Shown: piece by piece, positions 52,242 through 61,642 of the stretch
Numbering within the stretch: position 1 is the stretch's first letter
Layout: each line of letters starts with the position of its first letter
Origin: JAJDOD01 sp050299835
GTDB lineage: Bacteria > Pseudomonadota > Alphaproteobacteria > Rhodobacterales > Rhodobacteraceae
Assembly: GCA_050299835.1 (NCBI GenBank)
Contig: JBNKWP010000002.1
Location: 209,104-273,103 of the forward strand
Length of the DNA: 64,000 nt
Direction of reading: 5' to 3'
Notes under the pieces: model-generated
Seen by the model: the letters and a program-made list of their open reading frames with translations, nothing else
Database searches by the model: none
Told to the model about the DNA's origin: nothing
Position numbers and translations under genes: made by a program

Positions 52242-53903
52242 TTATCCTCCCTCATGGGCGAAGAGCACTTGCCAGGCCGGCAGCTCCACCCCATCCCCGG
52301 TTTCAATTACGTCGAACGGCGCATTGTCGTCGATCATCCAGTCTCCTCCCAGAAGATCGACGATGCGCGGTTCGTCAGAAAGGTTGAACGCGACAAACAT
52401 GCGCTTGCCGTCGTGTTCGCGGATGACGGAAATGAAGGTCTCGTCCGACGACACGACCTCCAATGTCCCCTTCGCCAGCACATCCTGCCGGTGGCGATAG
52501 GCGATCATGCGGCGGTAGAAATTCAGCATCGAATCCGGATCGGCCGTCTGCGCATCCGCCGCCCGCGCCGCGTGGGCCTCCGACACCGGCAGCCAGGGCT
52601 TGCCGTTGGAAAACCCGCCATGTTCGGCGTTGGAACTCCAGACCATCGGCGTCCGGCAACCGTCGCGGCCCTTGAACTTCGGCCAGAATTTGATGCCGTA
52701 AGGGTCCTGCAAATCCTCGAAGGCGACATCCGCCTCCGGCAGCCCCAGTTCCTCGCCCTGGTAGAGACAGACCGAGCCACGCAACGACAGGATCAGTGCA
52801 AGATAGGCTTTCTGCGCATCTTCGCTGAGACCCCATCGCGTCGTGTGCCGGACAACGTCATGGTTCGAATAGGCCCAGCAGGCCCAGCTTTCCGGCGCGA
52901 TCTCGTTGAACCGTCCCAACACCGTCGCGATCCGCGTGCCCGTCGGATAAGGAGCGGAGAGGAAGTCGAAGCCATAGCACATATGCAGCCGGTTGGTGCC
53001 TTGCGTATATTCCGCCTGGATCTGCAGCCCCTTCTGTTCGTCGCCCACCTCACCGACCGAGGTGATGTCGGTGAACTCGTCCATCAGCGCACGAAGCTTT
53101 TCGAGGAAGGCGATATTCTCCGGCTGACTCTTGGAATAGAGATGTTCCTGCCAGGTATAGGGATTCACCGCCGGAGCCGTATCGCTGGTCCTGCGGTCCT
53201 GATCGAGTGCCGGGTTGTCGCGCAACTCCTTGTCGTGGACATAGAAATTCACCGTATCCAGCCGGAACCCGTCCACGCCGCGCTCCAGCCAGAACCTTGC
53301 CACATCCAGAAGGGCCTTCTGCACGTCCATGCTGTGGAAGTTCAGATCCGGCTGCTCGCGCAGGAAATTGTGCATGTAATATTGCAGCCGCGACGTGTCC
53401 CATTCCCAGGCCGAGCCGCCGAAGATCGACAGCCAGTTGTTGGGCGGCGTGCCGTCGGGCTTCGCATCCGCCCAGACGTACCAGTCGGCCTTCGCGTTAT
53501 CGCGGCTGAGCCGGCTCTCCACGAACCACGGGTGCTGGTCAGAGGTGTGCGACAACACGAGGTCGATGATGACCCGGATACCCAGTTCATGCGCCCGCTC
53601 GATCAGCCGGTCGAAATCGCCGATACTGCCGAACATCGGATCGACATCGCAGTAGTTGGAGACGTCATAGCCATAGTCCAGCATGGGTGACGTGAAGAAT
53701 GGCGAGATCCAGATGGCATCCACGTTGAGCGAGGCCACATGCGGCAGCCGGTCCACGATACCGGAAAGATCTCCCACCCCATCGCCGTTCGAATCCTGGA
53801 ACGAGCGGGGATAGATCTGGTAGATCACCGCCCCCCGCCACCAGTCGGGATCGGCCACCAGTGTCGAGGTGCTTTCCTCGGATTGGAAGTCGACGAAACT
53901 CAT
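52242..53903 (-). CDS. aglA: Alpha-glucosidase
   Basis: 553 aa GH13 enzyme acting on imported alpha-glucosides in the cytoplasm. GVDGFRLDTVNFYVHD contains the Asp nucleophile, TSVGEVGDEQKG the acid/base Glu and YSNHDVVRH the transition-state Asp; the C-terminal beta-domain is at about 470-553. The set of neighbours fixes the substrate class as maltose, sucrose or trehalose-type alpha-glucosides. Start MSFVDFQSEES at 53903. Confidence 0.93.
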   Translation of the reverse strand: MSFVDFQSEESTSTLVADPDWWRGAVIYQIYPRSFQDSNGDGVGDLSGIVDRLPHVASLNVDAIWISPFFTSPMLDYGYDVSNYCDVDPMFGSIGDFDRLIERAHELGIRVIIDLVLSHTSDQHPWFVESRLSRDNAKADWYVWADAKPDGTPPNNWLSIFGGSAWEWDTSRLQYYMHNFLREQPDLNFHSMDVQKALLDVARFWLERGVDGFRLDTVNFYVHDKELRDNPALDQDRRTSDTAPAVNPYTWQEHLYSKSQPENIAFLEKLRALMDEFTDITSVGEVGDEQKGLQIQAEYTQGTNRLHMCYGFDFLSAPYPTGTRIATVLGRFNEIAPESWACWAYSNHDVVRHTTRWGLSEDAQKAYLALILSLRGSVCLYQGEELGLPEADVAFEDLQDPYGIKFWPKFKGRDGCRTPMVWSSNAEHGGFSNGKPWLPVSEAHAARAADAQTADPDSMLNFYRRMIAYRHRQDVLAKGTLEVVSSDETFISVIREHDGKRMFVAFNLSDEPRIVDLLGGDWMIDDNAPFDVIETGDGVELPAWQVLFAHEGG

Positions 53904-53915
53904 GAATGAACTTCC

Positions 53916-55070
53916 CTACTTGACGGAACCGGCCAGCAACCCGCGCACGAGATAGCGCTGCATGGCGAAGAAGACGACGAGCGGTACGGCGATGGACACG
54001 AAGGCCGCCGTCGCAAGAATTTCCCAGTTTCCGCCGCGCGTGCCGAGCAACTCGGTGATCTGGTTGGTCATCACCGTGGTCTGCCCGGTCGAGTCGATCA
54101 GGAACACCTTGGCGACCAGCAGGTCGTTCCATGTCCAGAGGAACTGGAAGATCGCAAATGACGCCAAGGCCGGGAACGACAGTGGGAGGATGATCTTGGT
54201 GAAGATCTGGAAATCCGTCGCCCCGTCGACCTTGGCGTTCTCGATGATATCGCGCGGCAGGCCCACCATGTAATTCCGCAGAAGATATATGGCGAGTGGC
54301 AAGCCAAACCCGGTATGCGCAAGCCAGACGCCGAGATAGCCCTTCCCGATCCCGACCCCCAAATGCAGTTTCAGAAGCGGGATCAGCGCCAGTTGCAGCG
54401 GCACGACCAGCAGGCCCACGACCAGGGCAATCAGAAGCGCACGCCCCGGAAAGTCCATCCAGGCCAGCGCATAAGCCGCGAAAGCGGCGATGACGATGGG
54501 GATGATGGTAGCCGGAATCGTGACGGTCAGCGTGTTGAAGAACGCCTTCGCCATGCCCTCGCTGTTGGACGGATCGAGCAGCATGTTGTCATAGTTCTCC
54601 AGCGTGAACTCGGGCGGCGCGGTGATCGTCGCGAAGACCCGCTGCCCACGCCCGGAAATCTCCTCGTCCGGTCCGCGCCAGGTGTAATTGCCCTCGGAAT
54701 CAACGGTGAAAGTCTGCCCGTCACCAAGGTCTGCGGTATCGCCGGCAGTATAGGCATCGATGGCGCGCGAAGACGTTCCCCAGACGGTGATCGCACCCTT
54801 CGAACCTTCCGCCTCGAACAGGTTGCCTTCGACCACGAACATGTCGCCGTCGGCCACACGCGTATCATCGGGATCGGTGGAACGGAAAACGACGTTCTGT
54901 TCGGCAGTGCTGAGCGAGGCCCACCAGCCGGACGACGCGATCTGGTCTGCAGTTCTGAATGAGGACACGAAGAGCCCGACAGTCGGGAAGATCCACAGAA
55001 GGACAAGCAGCGCGACCGAGATATGAACGACCCAGGTGAGCGAACTTTTGGAACCGGCAATGTTATCCAT
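53916..55070 (-). CDS. aglG: Alpha-glucoside ABC permease AglG
   Basis: 384 aa MalG-type permease. After the first helix (about 12-32) there is a long periplasmic segment (about 38-150, GDMFVVEGNLFEAEGSKGAI within it), then five helices and the EAA loop (N-A-K-V-D-G-A-T-D-F-Q-I-F). The periplasmic insertion is normal for AglG. Its start overlaps the aglF stop by one base. Confidence 0.92.
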   Translation of the reverse strand: MDNIAGSKSSLTWVVHISVALLVLLWIFPTVGLFVSSFRTADQIASSGWWASLSTAEQNVVFRSTDPDDTRVADGDMFVVEGNLFEAEGSKGAITVWGTSSRAIDAYTAGDTADLGDGQTFTVDSEGNYTWRGPDEEISGRGQRVFATITAPPEFTLENYDNMLLDPSNSEGMAKAFFNTLTVTIPATIIPIVIAAFAAYALAWMDFPGRALLIALVVGLLVVPLQLALIPLLKLHLGVGIGKGYLGVWLAHTGFGLPLAIYLLRNYMVGLPRDIIENAKVDGATDFQIFTKIILPLSFPALASFAIFQFLWTWNDLLVAKVFLIDSTGQTTVMTNQITELLGTRGGNWEILATAAFVSIAVPLVVFFAMQRYLVRGLLAGSVK

Positions 55071-56284
55071 CAGCGCATCTCCTTGCGGGCGTTGTAGACA
55101 TTCCAGATCAGGATTGGTGAGACGAGCAGCATGATGATGATGGCCGAAGCCGAACCGACGCCCCAGTCATTGGCGCGAAAGAGCTTGTCATACATGTAGT
55201 TCGCCAGAACCTGCGTCTGCCATTGACCGTTGGTCATGGCGAAGACGATGTCGAAGACCTTCAGCACGGTCAGCGTGATCGTCGTCCAGACCACCACGAT
55301 CGTCGGCATGATCTGCGGCACCTTGATCTTGAAGAAGATCTGCAGCGGGTTTGCACCGTCGACAATGGCGGCCTCGACGGTCTCCTCAGGTATGCCGCGC
55401 AGGGCAGCGGAGAGGATCACCATTGCGAAGCCGGTCTGAATCCAGATCAGCACGACCATCAGGAAGAAGTTGTTGTAGAACGGAAGCGTCAGCCAGTTCT
55501 GCGGTTCGCCATAGGGCAACTCGGCTGTGGTCACGCCCAGTACCGATTTGAGCGACAGGAACACCATCCACAGCGCGAACAGGCTTGCGGCCACCTTGAA
55601 GAGCGTCGTCCAGAGACCACCCGCCAATTTCACGATCAGGTAGCAGACATACGCGACGAGGGCTGCGAAACAGAGCAGGATGATGATCGGAAGAATTTTC
55701 AGGAACAGGACCGACCCAAACCCGCCTTCGAATTGCAGCCAGACCGCGTTCAACACCCCGATCTGCGCCGTGCCCTCGGGGCGCGCGTCATAGATCAGCT
55801 TGAAGATAACGCTGGCACCGACGAACGAGATCGCCATCGGCATGAAGATGATCGACTTGGCGACATTGCCCCAGCCGATCCGGTCGGTGAGCTGTGCGAC
55901 CAAAAGCCCGAAAGCGGTGGAAGCCGCCGGGACCACGATCAGCCACAGCATGTTGTTGCGCATGGCCTCGCGGAATTTCGGTTCTGCGAACATCTGGGTG
56001 TAATTGTCGAAGCCGACGAAAGCGCCGCCCTGCGAGCGGTCAGTGAAGGAGAGCCGCAGCGTTTCGAAGACCGGGTAGCCGAGATAGAGGGCCAGCGCGA
56101 ACATGGCCGGGAAAATGAAAAGCCAGGGCCGGATCTGGTTGGCCCGGTTGATGTTGCGCCCGGCATTCGGGCCGCTCGCCGGGAACAGAACCTTGTCGAG
56201 GAAGAGGTTCGAGAAATAGAAATACCCCAGACAACCGCCCACGCCGATCACGACAGTCGTCAGGCCCAATAGTGCCGCTTCCAT
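55070..56284 (-). CDS. aglF: Alpha-glucoside ABC permease AglF with extra two-helix insert
   Basis: 404 aa MalF-type permease. Conserved N-terminal helix and RPWLFIFPAMFALALYLGYP, then the EAA loop EETVEAAIVDGANPLQIFFK at about 300-319. Between IGVLNAVW and GEPQNWLTLPF (residues about 181-258) there is an additional hydrophobic stretch with two helices (KILPIIILLCFAALVAYVCY and KVAASLFALWMVFLSL). As I recall, AglF proteins are near 335 aa, so this adds about 70. Confidence 0.9.
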   Translation of the reverse strand: MEAALLGLTTVVIGVGGCLGYFYFSNLFLDKVLFPASGPNAGRNINRANQIRPWLFIFPAMFALALYLGYPVFETLRLSFTDRSQGGAFVGFDNYTQMFAEPKFREAMRNNMLWLIVVPAASTAFGLLVAQLTDRIGWGNVAKSIIFMPMAISFVGASVIFKLIYDARPEGTAQIGVLNAVWLQFEGGFGSVLFLKILPIIILLCFAALVAYVCYLIVKLAGGLWTTLFKVAASLFALWMVFLSLKSVLGVTTAELPYGEPQNWLTLPFYNNFFLMVVLIWIQTGFAMVILSAALRGIPEETVEAAIVDGANPLQIFFKIKVPQIMPTIVVVWTTITLTVLKVFDIVFAMTNGQWQTQVLANYMYDKLFRANDWGVGSASAIIIMLLVSPILIWNVYNARKEMR

Positions 56285-56445
56285 GGTGTCCCTCCCAATG
56301 CGCTTGCGTCAGGTTTCGCAGCGAAACCAATTCGTTAACACGCACTCTTAATTCATAATTCGGTTGCGATTATTACCAAATCAACAATGCATCGCACCAA
56401 AGGGGACGCCCCAGGTCATGCCCGGAGCGCCCTTGATCTTATGAG
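56285..56445. other. 161-bp spacer between aglE and aglF
   Basis: In the agl message this gap holds the sequence GCTCCGGGCATGACCTGGGG, which can fold to an 8-bp stem (56404-56424) with two wobble pairs. Such structures often leave the binding-protein message more abundant than the permease part. No ORF is seen. Confidence 0.4.
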
Positions 56446-57714
56446 TTACTTCACCGCGTCCCAGCTCGACTGGATCTCGGCCGCAACATCAGCCGCAGAC
56501 TTGCCGCCGGTGTAGTCGACCATACCGGTCCAGAACGACCCCTGGCCAACGGCACCCGGCATAAGGTCGGACGCATCGAAGCGGAAGGTGGTGGCGCCCA
56601 GCAGGATTTCGTTCATCTTGCGCAGCGTCGGGTCGGAGAAGGCATCGGCATTCACGCCCTTGTGCGGTGTCAGGAAGCCCTTCAGACCCATCCAGATCTC
56701 ATGCGCTTCCGGCGTCTGCAGATAGGCAATCAGGTCATGGGCGGCCTGATTTTCATCTGTAATTGCCCAAAGCGTACCTGCGCCCAGAACCGGGGTGCCG
56801 AGGTCCTTGCTCTCATAGGCCGGGAAGTAGAAGAAGTCCGCATCTTCACCCACGACCGTGCCTTCCGGGAAGAAGGCGGGAATGAAGGACGCCTGACGGT
56901 GCATGTAGCACTGCGGCGGGCTGTCGAACATGCCCTTGGGGCTGTCGCGGAAGTCGGTGGAGGACACCGTGCTGGCACCGCCTGCAACGTAGTCATCGTT
57001 CCGCGCGAAGGCACCGAACTCTTCGATTGCGCCGACCACGGCGGGATCGGTGAACGGCATCTCGTTCGACACCCACTTGTCATAGACGTCGGGCGACTGC
57101 GTGCGCAGCATGAAATCTTCGACCCAGTCGGTTGCCGGCCAGCCCGTCGCGCCGCCGGAGCCCAGACCGATGCACCAGGGCGTTTCGCCATCGGCGACGA
57201 TCTGATCGGTCAGCGCCTTAAGCTCTTCCATCGTCTCCGGCACTTCGTAACCGGCATCCTCGAAGTTTTCCGGGATGTACCAGACGAGCGATTTCACATC
57301 GACCTTGTAGAAGAAGCCGAACAGCTGGTCGTCGCCATTCTGGTCGGCATAGGTGCCCAGGTCGACCCAGGACTGTCCGGCGGCATAGTTGTCGCGAATC
57401 CAGTCAGCCGTGCCATCCTTGAGCGGTGCCAGGAAGCCGTCTTTCGCCAGATCGGCGGCAAGGCCCGGCTGCGGGAACACGGCGACATTCGGCGGCGAGC
57501 CGGCTTCGGTGTCGATCCGGATCTGTTGCTCGAAACTGTCGGAGCCGACGTAGTTGACATTGTGGCCGCTCTTCTCGGCAAAGTCCGCCAGAACGGCTTC
57601 GACATTTTCCTGGTCCGGCCCGAGCCAGGGCCCGAACACGGTCAGGTCCTCTGCGCCTGCCTGCCCGGCCGAAAGCGCCAATACTGCGGCACCTGCCAAA
57701 TAATACGATCTCAT
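56446..57714 (-). CDS. aglE: Alpha-glucoside-binding periplasmic protein
   Basis: 422 aa. Signal peptide MRSYYLAGAAVLALSAGQAGA then a type-I ABC solute-binding fold starting DLTVFGPWLGPDQENVEAVL. ATG at 57714 has GGGAGGA upstream; the longer frame to 57789 is non-coding. First gene of the agl operon, so a LacI-type operator at 57768-57781 lies 54 bp upstream of its start. Confidence 0.94.
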   Translation of the reverse strand: MRSYYLAGAAVLALSAGQAGAEDLTVFGPWLGPDQENVEAVLADFAEKSGHNVNYVGSDSFEQQIRIDTEAGSPPNVAVFPQPGLAADLAKDGFLAPLKDGTADWIRDNYAAGQSWVDLGTYADQNGDDQLFGFFYKVDVKSLVWYIPENFEDAGYEVPETMEELKALTDQIVADGETPWCIGLGSGGATGWPATDWVEDFMLRTQSPDVYDKWVSNEMPFTDPAVVGAIEEFGAFARNDDYVAGGASTVSSTDFRDSPKGMFDSPPQCYMHRQASFIPAFFPEGTVVGEDADFFYFPAYESKDLGTPVLGAGTLWAITDENQAAHDLIAYLQTPEAHEIWMGLKGFLTPHKGVNADAFSDPTLRKMNEILLGATTFRFDASDLMPGAVGQGSFWTGMVDYTGGKSAADVAAEIQSSWDAVK

Positions 57715-57767
57715 CTTGAGGGTCCTCCCAGATTTTTTGCTTTTGCACCACCAGAATCGCCGGTCTG

Positions 57768-57781
57768 CCAAAGCGCTTTGG
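57768..57781. promoter_or_regulatory. LacI-type operator upstream of aglE
   Basis: CCAAAGCGCTTTGG is a perfect 14-bp palindrome with the AAAGCGCTTT core typical of LacI-family operators. Sits between aglE and aglR. Confidence 0.8.
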
Positions 57782-57892
57782 ATACTCAACAGTTGCGCAG
57801 GTCCAGCGCAATGTCAACGAACAATTGCTGGCCCTGACGCGCGTAAAGTCTTTGACCACCTCTCTTGCTTTGCCTAGTGTGTCCTTCGAAAT

Positions 57893-57906
57893 TGAAAGCG
57901 CTTTGA
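57893..57906. promoter_or_regulatory. Second LacI-type operator, at the aglR start
   Basis: TGAAAGCGCTTTGA is palindromic over all 14 bp except that its flanks differ from the first operator (TG/GA). It ends 3 nt before the aglR ATG, fitting autorepression; spacing to the first operator is 125 bp, suitable for looping. Confidence 0.8.
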
Positions 57907-57908
57907 AA

Positions 57909-58958
57909 ATGAACCTCAAGGAACTGTCGCAACATCTGGGCCTATCCCCCACAACCGTCAGTCGCGCACTGAACGATTATCCCGAGGTCAGCGAACGCAC
58001 GCGCAAGCGCGTCAAGGAAGCGGCGCGCCTTCACAACTATACACCAAATGCGCGCGCCACGCGACTGGCCACTGGTCGTGCCATGTCGATCGGGCATCTG
58101 CTGCCCATGTCGAGCGAGCACGAGATGGTGAACCCCGTCTTTGCCGATTTCATCGCCGGTGCCGGCAAGCGCTATGCCGAACAGGGCTATGATTTGCTGC
58201 TGACGGTCGTTCGGGACGAGGATGAGGCCGATACGTACCGCGATCTCAAGGCACGCGGCGCGGTTGACGGTGTCGTGCTGCACGGCCCCAGGGTCAATGA
58301 CCCCAGGATCGCGTTTCTGACCGAACTCGGCCTCCCCTTCGTCGTCCACGGCAGGTCGAGCGAAGTGACGGAAGCCTACAACTGGATCGACGTGAACAAC
58401 CGCCGCGCGTTCGAACGTGCAACCGCTTTGCTCCTCGATCTCGGCCATCGACGTATCGCGTTGTTGAACGGGCTCGTCAGCATGGACTTTGCCTCCCGCC
58501 GCCTGAAAGGCTTCCACGATGCATTTGCGGCGCGCGGGCTTAAGGCGAATGACGATCTCGTCAGCCAGGCGGAGATGACGGAGACCTACGGGTACCGCCG
58601 CACCCGTGAATTGCTCGCTTTGGACAGGCCGCCGACCGCTCTTCTGGTCTCGTCCATGATCACGGCCCTCGGCGTGCGGCGTGCCCTGATGGATGCCGGT
58701 CTGAAGCTCGGCTCCGACGTCTCCGTGGTCGTCCATGACGATGACCTCAGCTACTTCCGGGACGATGGCGAGGTTCCGACCTATACCGCGACCCGATCCT
58801 CGGTCAGGCTTGCGGGTGAGCGCGCGGCGGAACTGTTGCTTCGGACCATCGCCGAACCGAATGGTGAAAAACGGCACGTCCTTCTGGAGGCCGAACTGAC
58901 CCTTGGCCAATCCACCGGCCCTGCCCCCGCCTTCAGGCAACTTCTCAATCAGGACTGA
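57909..58958 (+). CDS. aglR: LacI-family repressor AglR
   Basis: 349 aa. LacI helix-turn-helix NLKELSQHLGLSPTTVSRAL with hinge helix ATRLATGRA, then a periplasmic-binding-like sugar domain. The ATG at 57909 is preferred because the HTH begins at its residue 2. It is divergent from aglE and followed with 5 bp spacing by the GH1 gene, so it likely controls the whole region through the two operators. Confidence 0.92.
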   Translation: MNLKELSQHLGLSPTTVSRALNDYPEVSERTRKRVKEAARLHNYTPNARATRLATGRAMSIGHLLPMSSEHEMVNPVFADFIAGAGKRYAEQGYDLLLTVVRDEDEADTYRDLKARGAVDGVVLHGPRVNDPRIAFLTELGLPFVVHGRSSEVTEAYNWIDVNNRRAFERATALLLDLGHRRIALLNGLVSMDFASRRLKGFHDAFAARGLKANDDLVSQAEMTETYGYRRTRELLALDRPPTALLVSSMITALGVRRALMDAGLKLGSDVSVVVHDDDLSYFRDDGEVPTYTATRSSVRLAGERAAELLLRTIAEPNGEKRHVLLEAELTLGQSTGPAPAFRQLLNQD

Positions 58959-58963
58959 CACGC

Positions 58964-60289
58964 ATGCGACTTACCCGCGCCGATTTCCCCAAGGGCTTTC
59001 TCTTCGGGGCTGCGACTTCCAGCTATCAGATCGAGGGCCACGGCTTCGGCGGAGCGGGCCGAACCCATTGGGACGATTTCGCAGCGACCCCCGGCAATGT
59101 GGTGCGGCAGGAGGACGGTCGCGTGGCCTGCGACCATTACCACCGGCTGGAAGAGGATCTTGACCTGCTGGCGGCGATGAATGTCGATGTCTACCGCTTC
59201 TCCACCTCCTGGGCGCGGGTCCTGCCGGAGGGGCGCGGGACGCCGAACGAGGACGGTCTCGACTTCTATGACCGGCTTGTGGACGGTCTGCTGGAGCGCG
59301 ACATCAAACCGGCGCTGACGCTTTATCACTGGGAACTGCCCTCGGCTCTGGCCGATCTCGGCGGCTGGCGGAACCGCGATATCGCCAATTGGTTCGCCGA
59401 CTATACGCAACTGATCGCTGACCGGCTGGGCGACCGCATCTGGTCCGCCGCACCGATCAACGAGCCCTGGTGCGTCGGCTGGCTCAGCCATTTCATGGGG
59501 CTGCACGCGCCTGGACTTCGCGACATTCGGGCGACGGCGCGGGCGATGCACCATATCCTTCTGTGTCACGGTCGCGCCATTCAGGTGATGCGGGCGGCAG
59601 GCATGTCGAACCTCGGCGCGGTCTGCAATCTCGAATGGGCCACACCGTTTGACGACAGCGAGTCCTCGACTCTTGCCGCTGCCCGCTATGACGCCATTTA
59701 CAACCGCTTCTTCCTTGGCGGCATGTTCAAGGGCGAATACCCCGACCTCGTTCTGGAGGGGCTGGAACCCCACCTGCCCGATAACTGGCAGGACGATTTC
59801 GGAACCATCACCGCCCCGGTGGACTGGTGTGGCCTCAACTACTACACCCGCACGATCGTCTCGCAGACAGACGGTGCCTGGCCGCATTACGCACAGACGA
59901 CCGGCGACCTGCCGAAGAACTCGATCGGCTGGGAGATCTATCCAAGGGGGCTCCACGATTTTCTGGTTCGAACCCAAAAGGACTACACCGGAGACCTGCC
60001 GATCTTCGTCACGGAGAACGGCATGGCCGCGCATGACGTGATGCAGCCGAACGGCACGGTGGAGGATGCCGACCGCATCGCTTTTGTCGCAGAACACCTG
60101 CAGGCGGTGCGCGACGCCATCGCCGCCGGGGTGCCCGTGGGCGGCTATTTCCTCTGGTCGCTGATGGACAATTACGAATGGGCTTTCGGCTACGAGAAAC
60201 GCTTCGGTGCGATTCATGTGGACTTCGAGACCTTGCGGCGCACACCCAAAGCCTCCTATCACGCATTAAGTGCTGCCTTCAGGAGATGA
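58964..60289 (+). CDS. GH1 beta-glucosidase
   Basis: 441 aa TIM barrel. Acid/base Glu in PINEPWCVG and nucleophile Glu in FVTENGMAA, with FGAATSSYQIEG at the start and SLMDNYEWAFGYEKRFG at the end. Broad GH1 specificity is possible; linkage to agl genes suggests glucose release from disaccharides or glycosides. Transcribed with aglR and glk; spacing is 3 bp to glk. Confidence 0.92.
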   Translation: MRLTRADFPKGFLFGAATSSYQIEGHGFGGAGRTHWDDFAATPGNVVRQEDGRVACDHYHRLEEDLDLLAAMNVDVYRFSTSWARVLPEGRGTPNEDGLDFYDRLVDGLLERDIKPALTLYHWELPSALADLGGWRNRDIANWFADYTQLIADRLGDRIWSAAPINEPWCVGWLSHFMGLHAPGLRDIRATARAMHHILLCHGRAIQVMRAAGMSNLGAVCNLEWATPFDDSESSTLAAARYDAIYNRFFLGGMFKGEYPDLVLEGLEPHLPDNWQDDFGTITAPVDWCGLNYYTRTIVSQTDGAWPHYAQTTGDLPKNSIGWEIYPRGLHDFLVRTQKDYTGDLPIFVTENGMAAHDVMQPNGTVEDADRIAFVAEHLQAVRDAIAAGVPVGGYFLWSLMDNYEWAFGYEKRFGAIHVDFETLRRTPKASYHALSAAFRR

Positions 60290-60292
60290 CCC

Positions 60293-61267
60293 ATGGCCGA
60301 CTACCCGCCTGATACGCTCTCGCTCGTTGCCGATGTGGGCGGAACCAATACGCGGGTGGCGCTTGCCAACGGTCCATCGCTTCTGAGGGACAGCGTCAGG
60401 AAGTTCGCCAACGCCGATTTCGCCGGACTTGGCGGCGTCCTCACCGCATATCTCGACGCGCAGCGGGTCGACTGCAAGGGCGCCGCCGCGGCCATCGCCG
60501 GGCCGGTGCGCGATGGGCGCGGGACGCTGACCAATCTCGACTGGTCGATCGACTCCGACCTGCTTGCACAGGTGACAAAAGCAGAAACGGTCGCCGTGCT
60601 GAACGATCTGCAGGCACAGGGCCACGCGATGGGCCGGGTTTCACCAGAAAACCTCGTCACTGTTGTTGATGGGACGATGGTTGAGGGCGGCACTCGGCTG
60701 GTGATCGGCGTGGGCACCGGCTTCAACGCCGCCGTGGTGCTGGAAACACCAAATGGCCGTGTCGTTCCGCCCTCCGAGGCCGGGCATGTCAGTATGCCGC
60801 TGCGAACCGAAGCCGAATTCAGGCTCGCCAAATTTGTCGAAACGCTTCACGGCTTCCCCTCGGTGGAAGACGTTCTGTCCGGACGGGGGCTGGAACATAT
60901 CTACGCCTGGCTCAGTTCGGAATCCGGAGATCAGATCCAGCGCCGGGCTGCGGATATCATGACCTCGGTCGAGACCGATCCGATGGCGCTGGAGGCCGTG
61001 CGCTGGTTCGTTCGCATCGTCGGAACCGTGGCGGGAGATCTCGCCCTGATCTATCTGCCATTCGGCGGCATCTCCCTGATCGGCGGGGTGGCCCGCGCCA
61101 TGCAGCCGCATTTCGAAAGCTGCGGCTTTACGACGGCGTTTCGCGACAAGGGACGGTTTGCCGGGTTCATGAATAACTTCCATGTCGACATGGTCGAAGA
61201 CGATTTCGCGGCTCTCGACGGGCTTGCGTCGCATCTTCACCATCTGATCGAGACCAGAGCGCCTTAA
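60293..61267 (+). CDS. glk: Glucokinase
   Basis: 324 aa of the Glk family (not ROK). ATP-binding opening VADVGGTNTRVALANG, LAAAIAGPVRD-type glucose segment and GVGTGFNAAVVL. AGGAG in the end of the GH1 gene serves as ribosome site. Phosphorylates glucose released by AglA and the GH1 enzyme. Confidence 0.93.
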   Translation: MADYPPDTLSLVADVGGTNTRVALANGPSLLRDSVRKFANADFAGLGGVLTAYLDAQRVDCKGAAAAIAGPVRDGRGTLTNLDWSIDSDLLAQVTKAETVAVLNDLQAQGHAMGRVSPENLVTVVDGTMVEGGTRLVIGVGTGFNAAVVLETPNGRVVPPSEAGHVSMPLRTEAEFRLAKFVETLHGFPSVEDVLSGRGLEHIYAWLSSESGDQIQRRAADIMTSVETDPMALEAVRWFVRIVGTVAGDLALIYLPFGGISLIGGVARAMQPHFESCGFTTAFRDKGRFAGFMNNFHVDMVEDDFAALDGLASHLHHLIETRAP

Positions 61268-61278
61268 ACCGTTTCCGG

Positions 61279-61293
61279 GTAACGCCATCTTAA
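61279..61293. promoter_or_regulatory. CtrA-like site upstream of chemotaxis genes
   Basis: GTAA-CGCCATC-TTAA matches TTAA-N7-TTAA with one mismatch, about 75 bp before the STAS-gene ATG at 61367 and 12 bp after the glk stop. Confidence 0.35.
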
Positions 61294-61366
61294 CGGCAGG
61301 CCACGTAAGCACCCTCTTGTCCGCGGGAACTCTCCCCGGAACGAAGACAAGATTTGAGGTGCTGGA

Positions 61367-61642
61367 ATGGTCAAAAGGGTGGCGCTCGCTCCGAAGCTGG
61401 ACACAGCGGCAGCGGAGGGCCTGCGCAGGTCGCTTCTGGATTCGGCAAAGGACGATATCGTCCTTGACGCCTCCGCGGTCGAAATGATCGGTGCGCTCTG
61501 CCTCGAAACTCTCATGTCCGCAGGTGCGATCTGGAAACAGGCCGGCCGCACCATCACGCTGGAAAACCCCTCCGAGCAACTGACAGACGACCTCGGCCGC
61601 TTTGGCCTCTCCCCTGACACGCTTTTGGAGTATGCGGCATGA
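61367..61642 (+). CDS. STAS-domain protein of the chemotaxis operon
   Basis: 91 aa with the STAS fold (IVLDASAVEMIGALCLETLM). In anti-sigma antagonists of this fold a phosphorylatable Ser/Thr sits in the D-S-S-G-like turn; here the equivalent is M-I-G-A-L-C, so phosphorylation is unlikely. It is coupled to cheY by an ATGA overlap. Such small STAS genes commonly head alphaproteobacterial che operons; its function there is not known. Confidence 0.83.
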   Translation: MVKRVALAPKLDTAAAEGLRRSLLDSAKDDIVLDASAVEMIGALCLETLMSAGAIWKQAGRTITLENPSEQLTDDLGRFGLSPDTLLEYAA

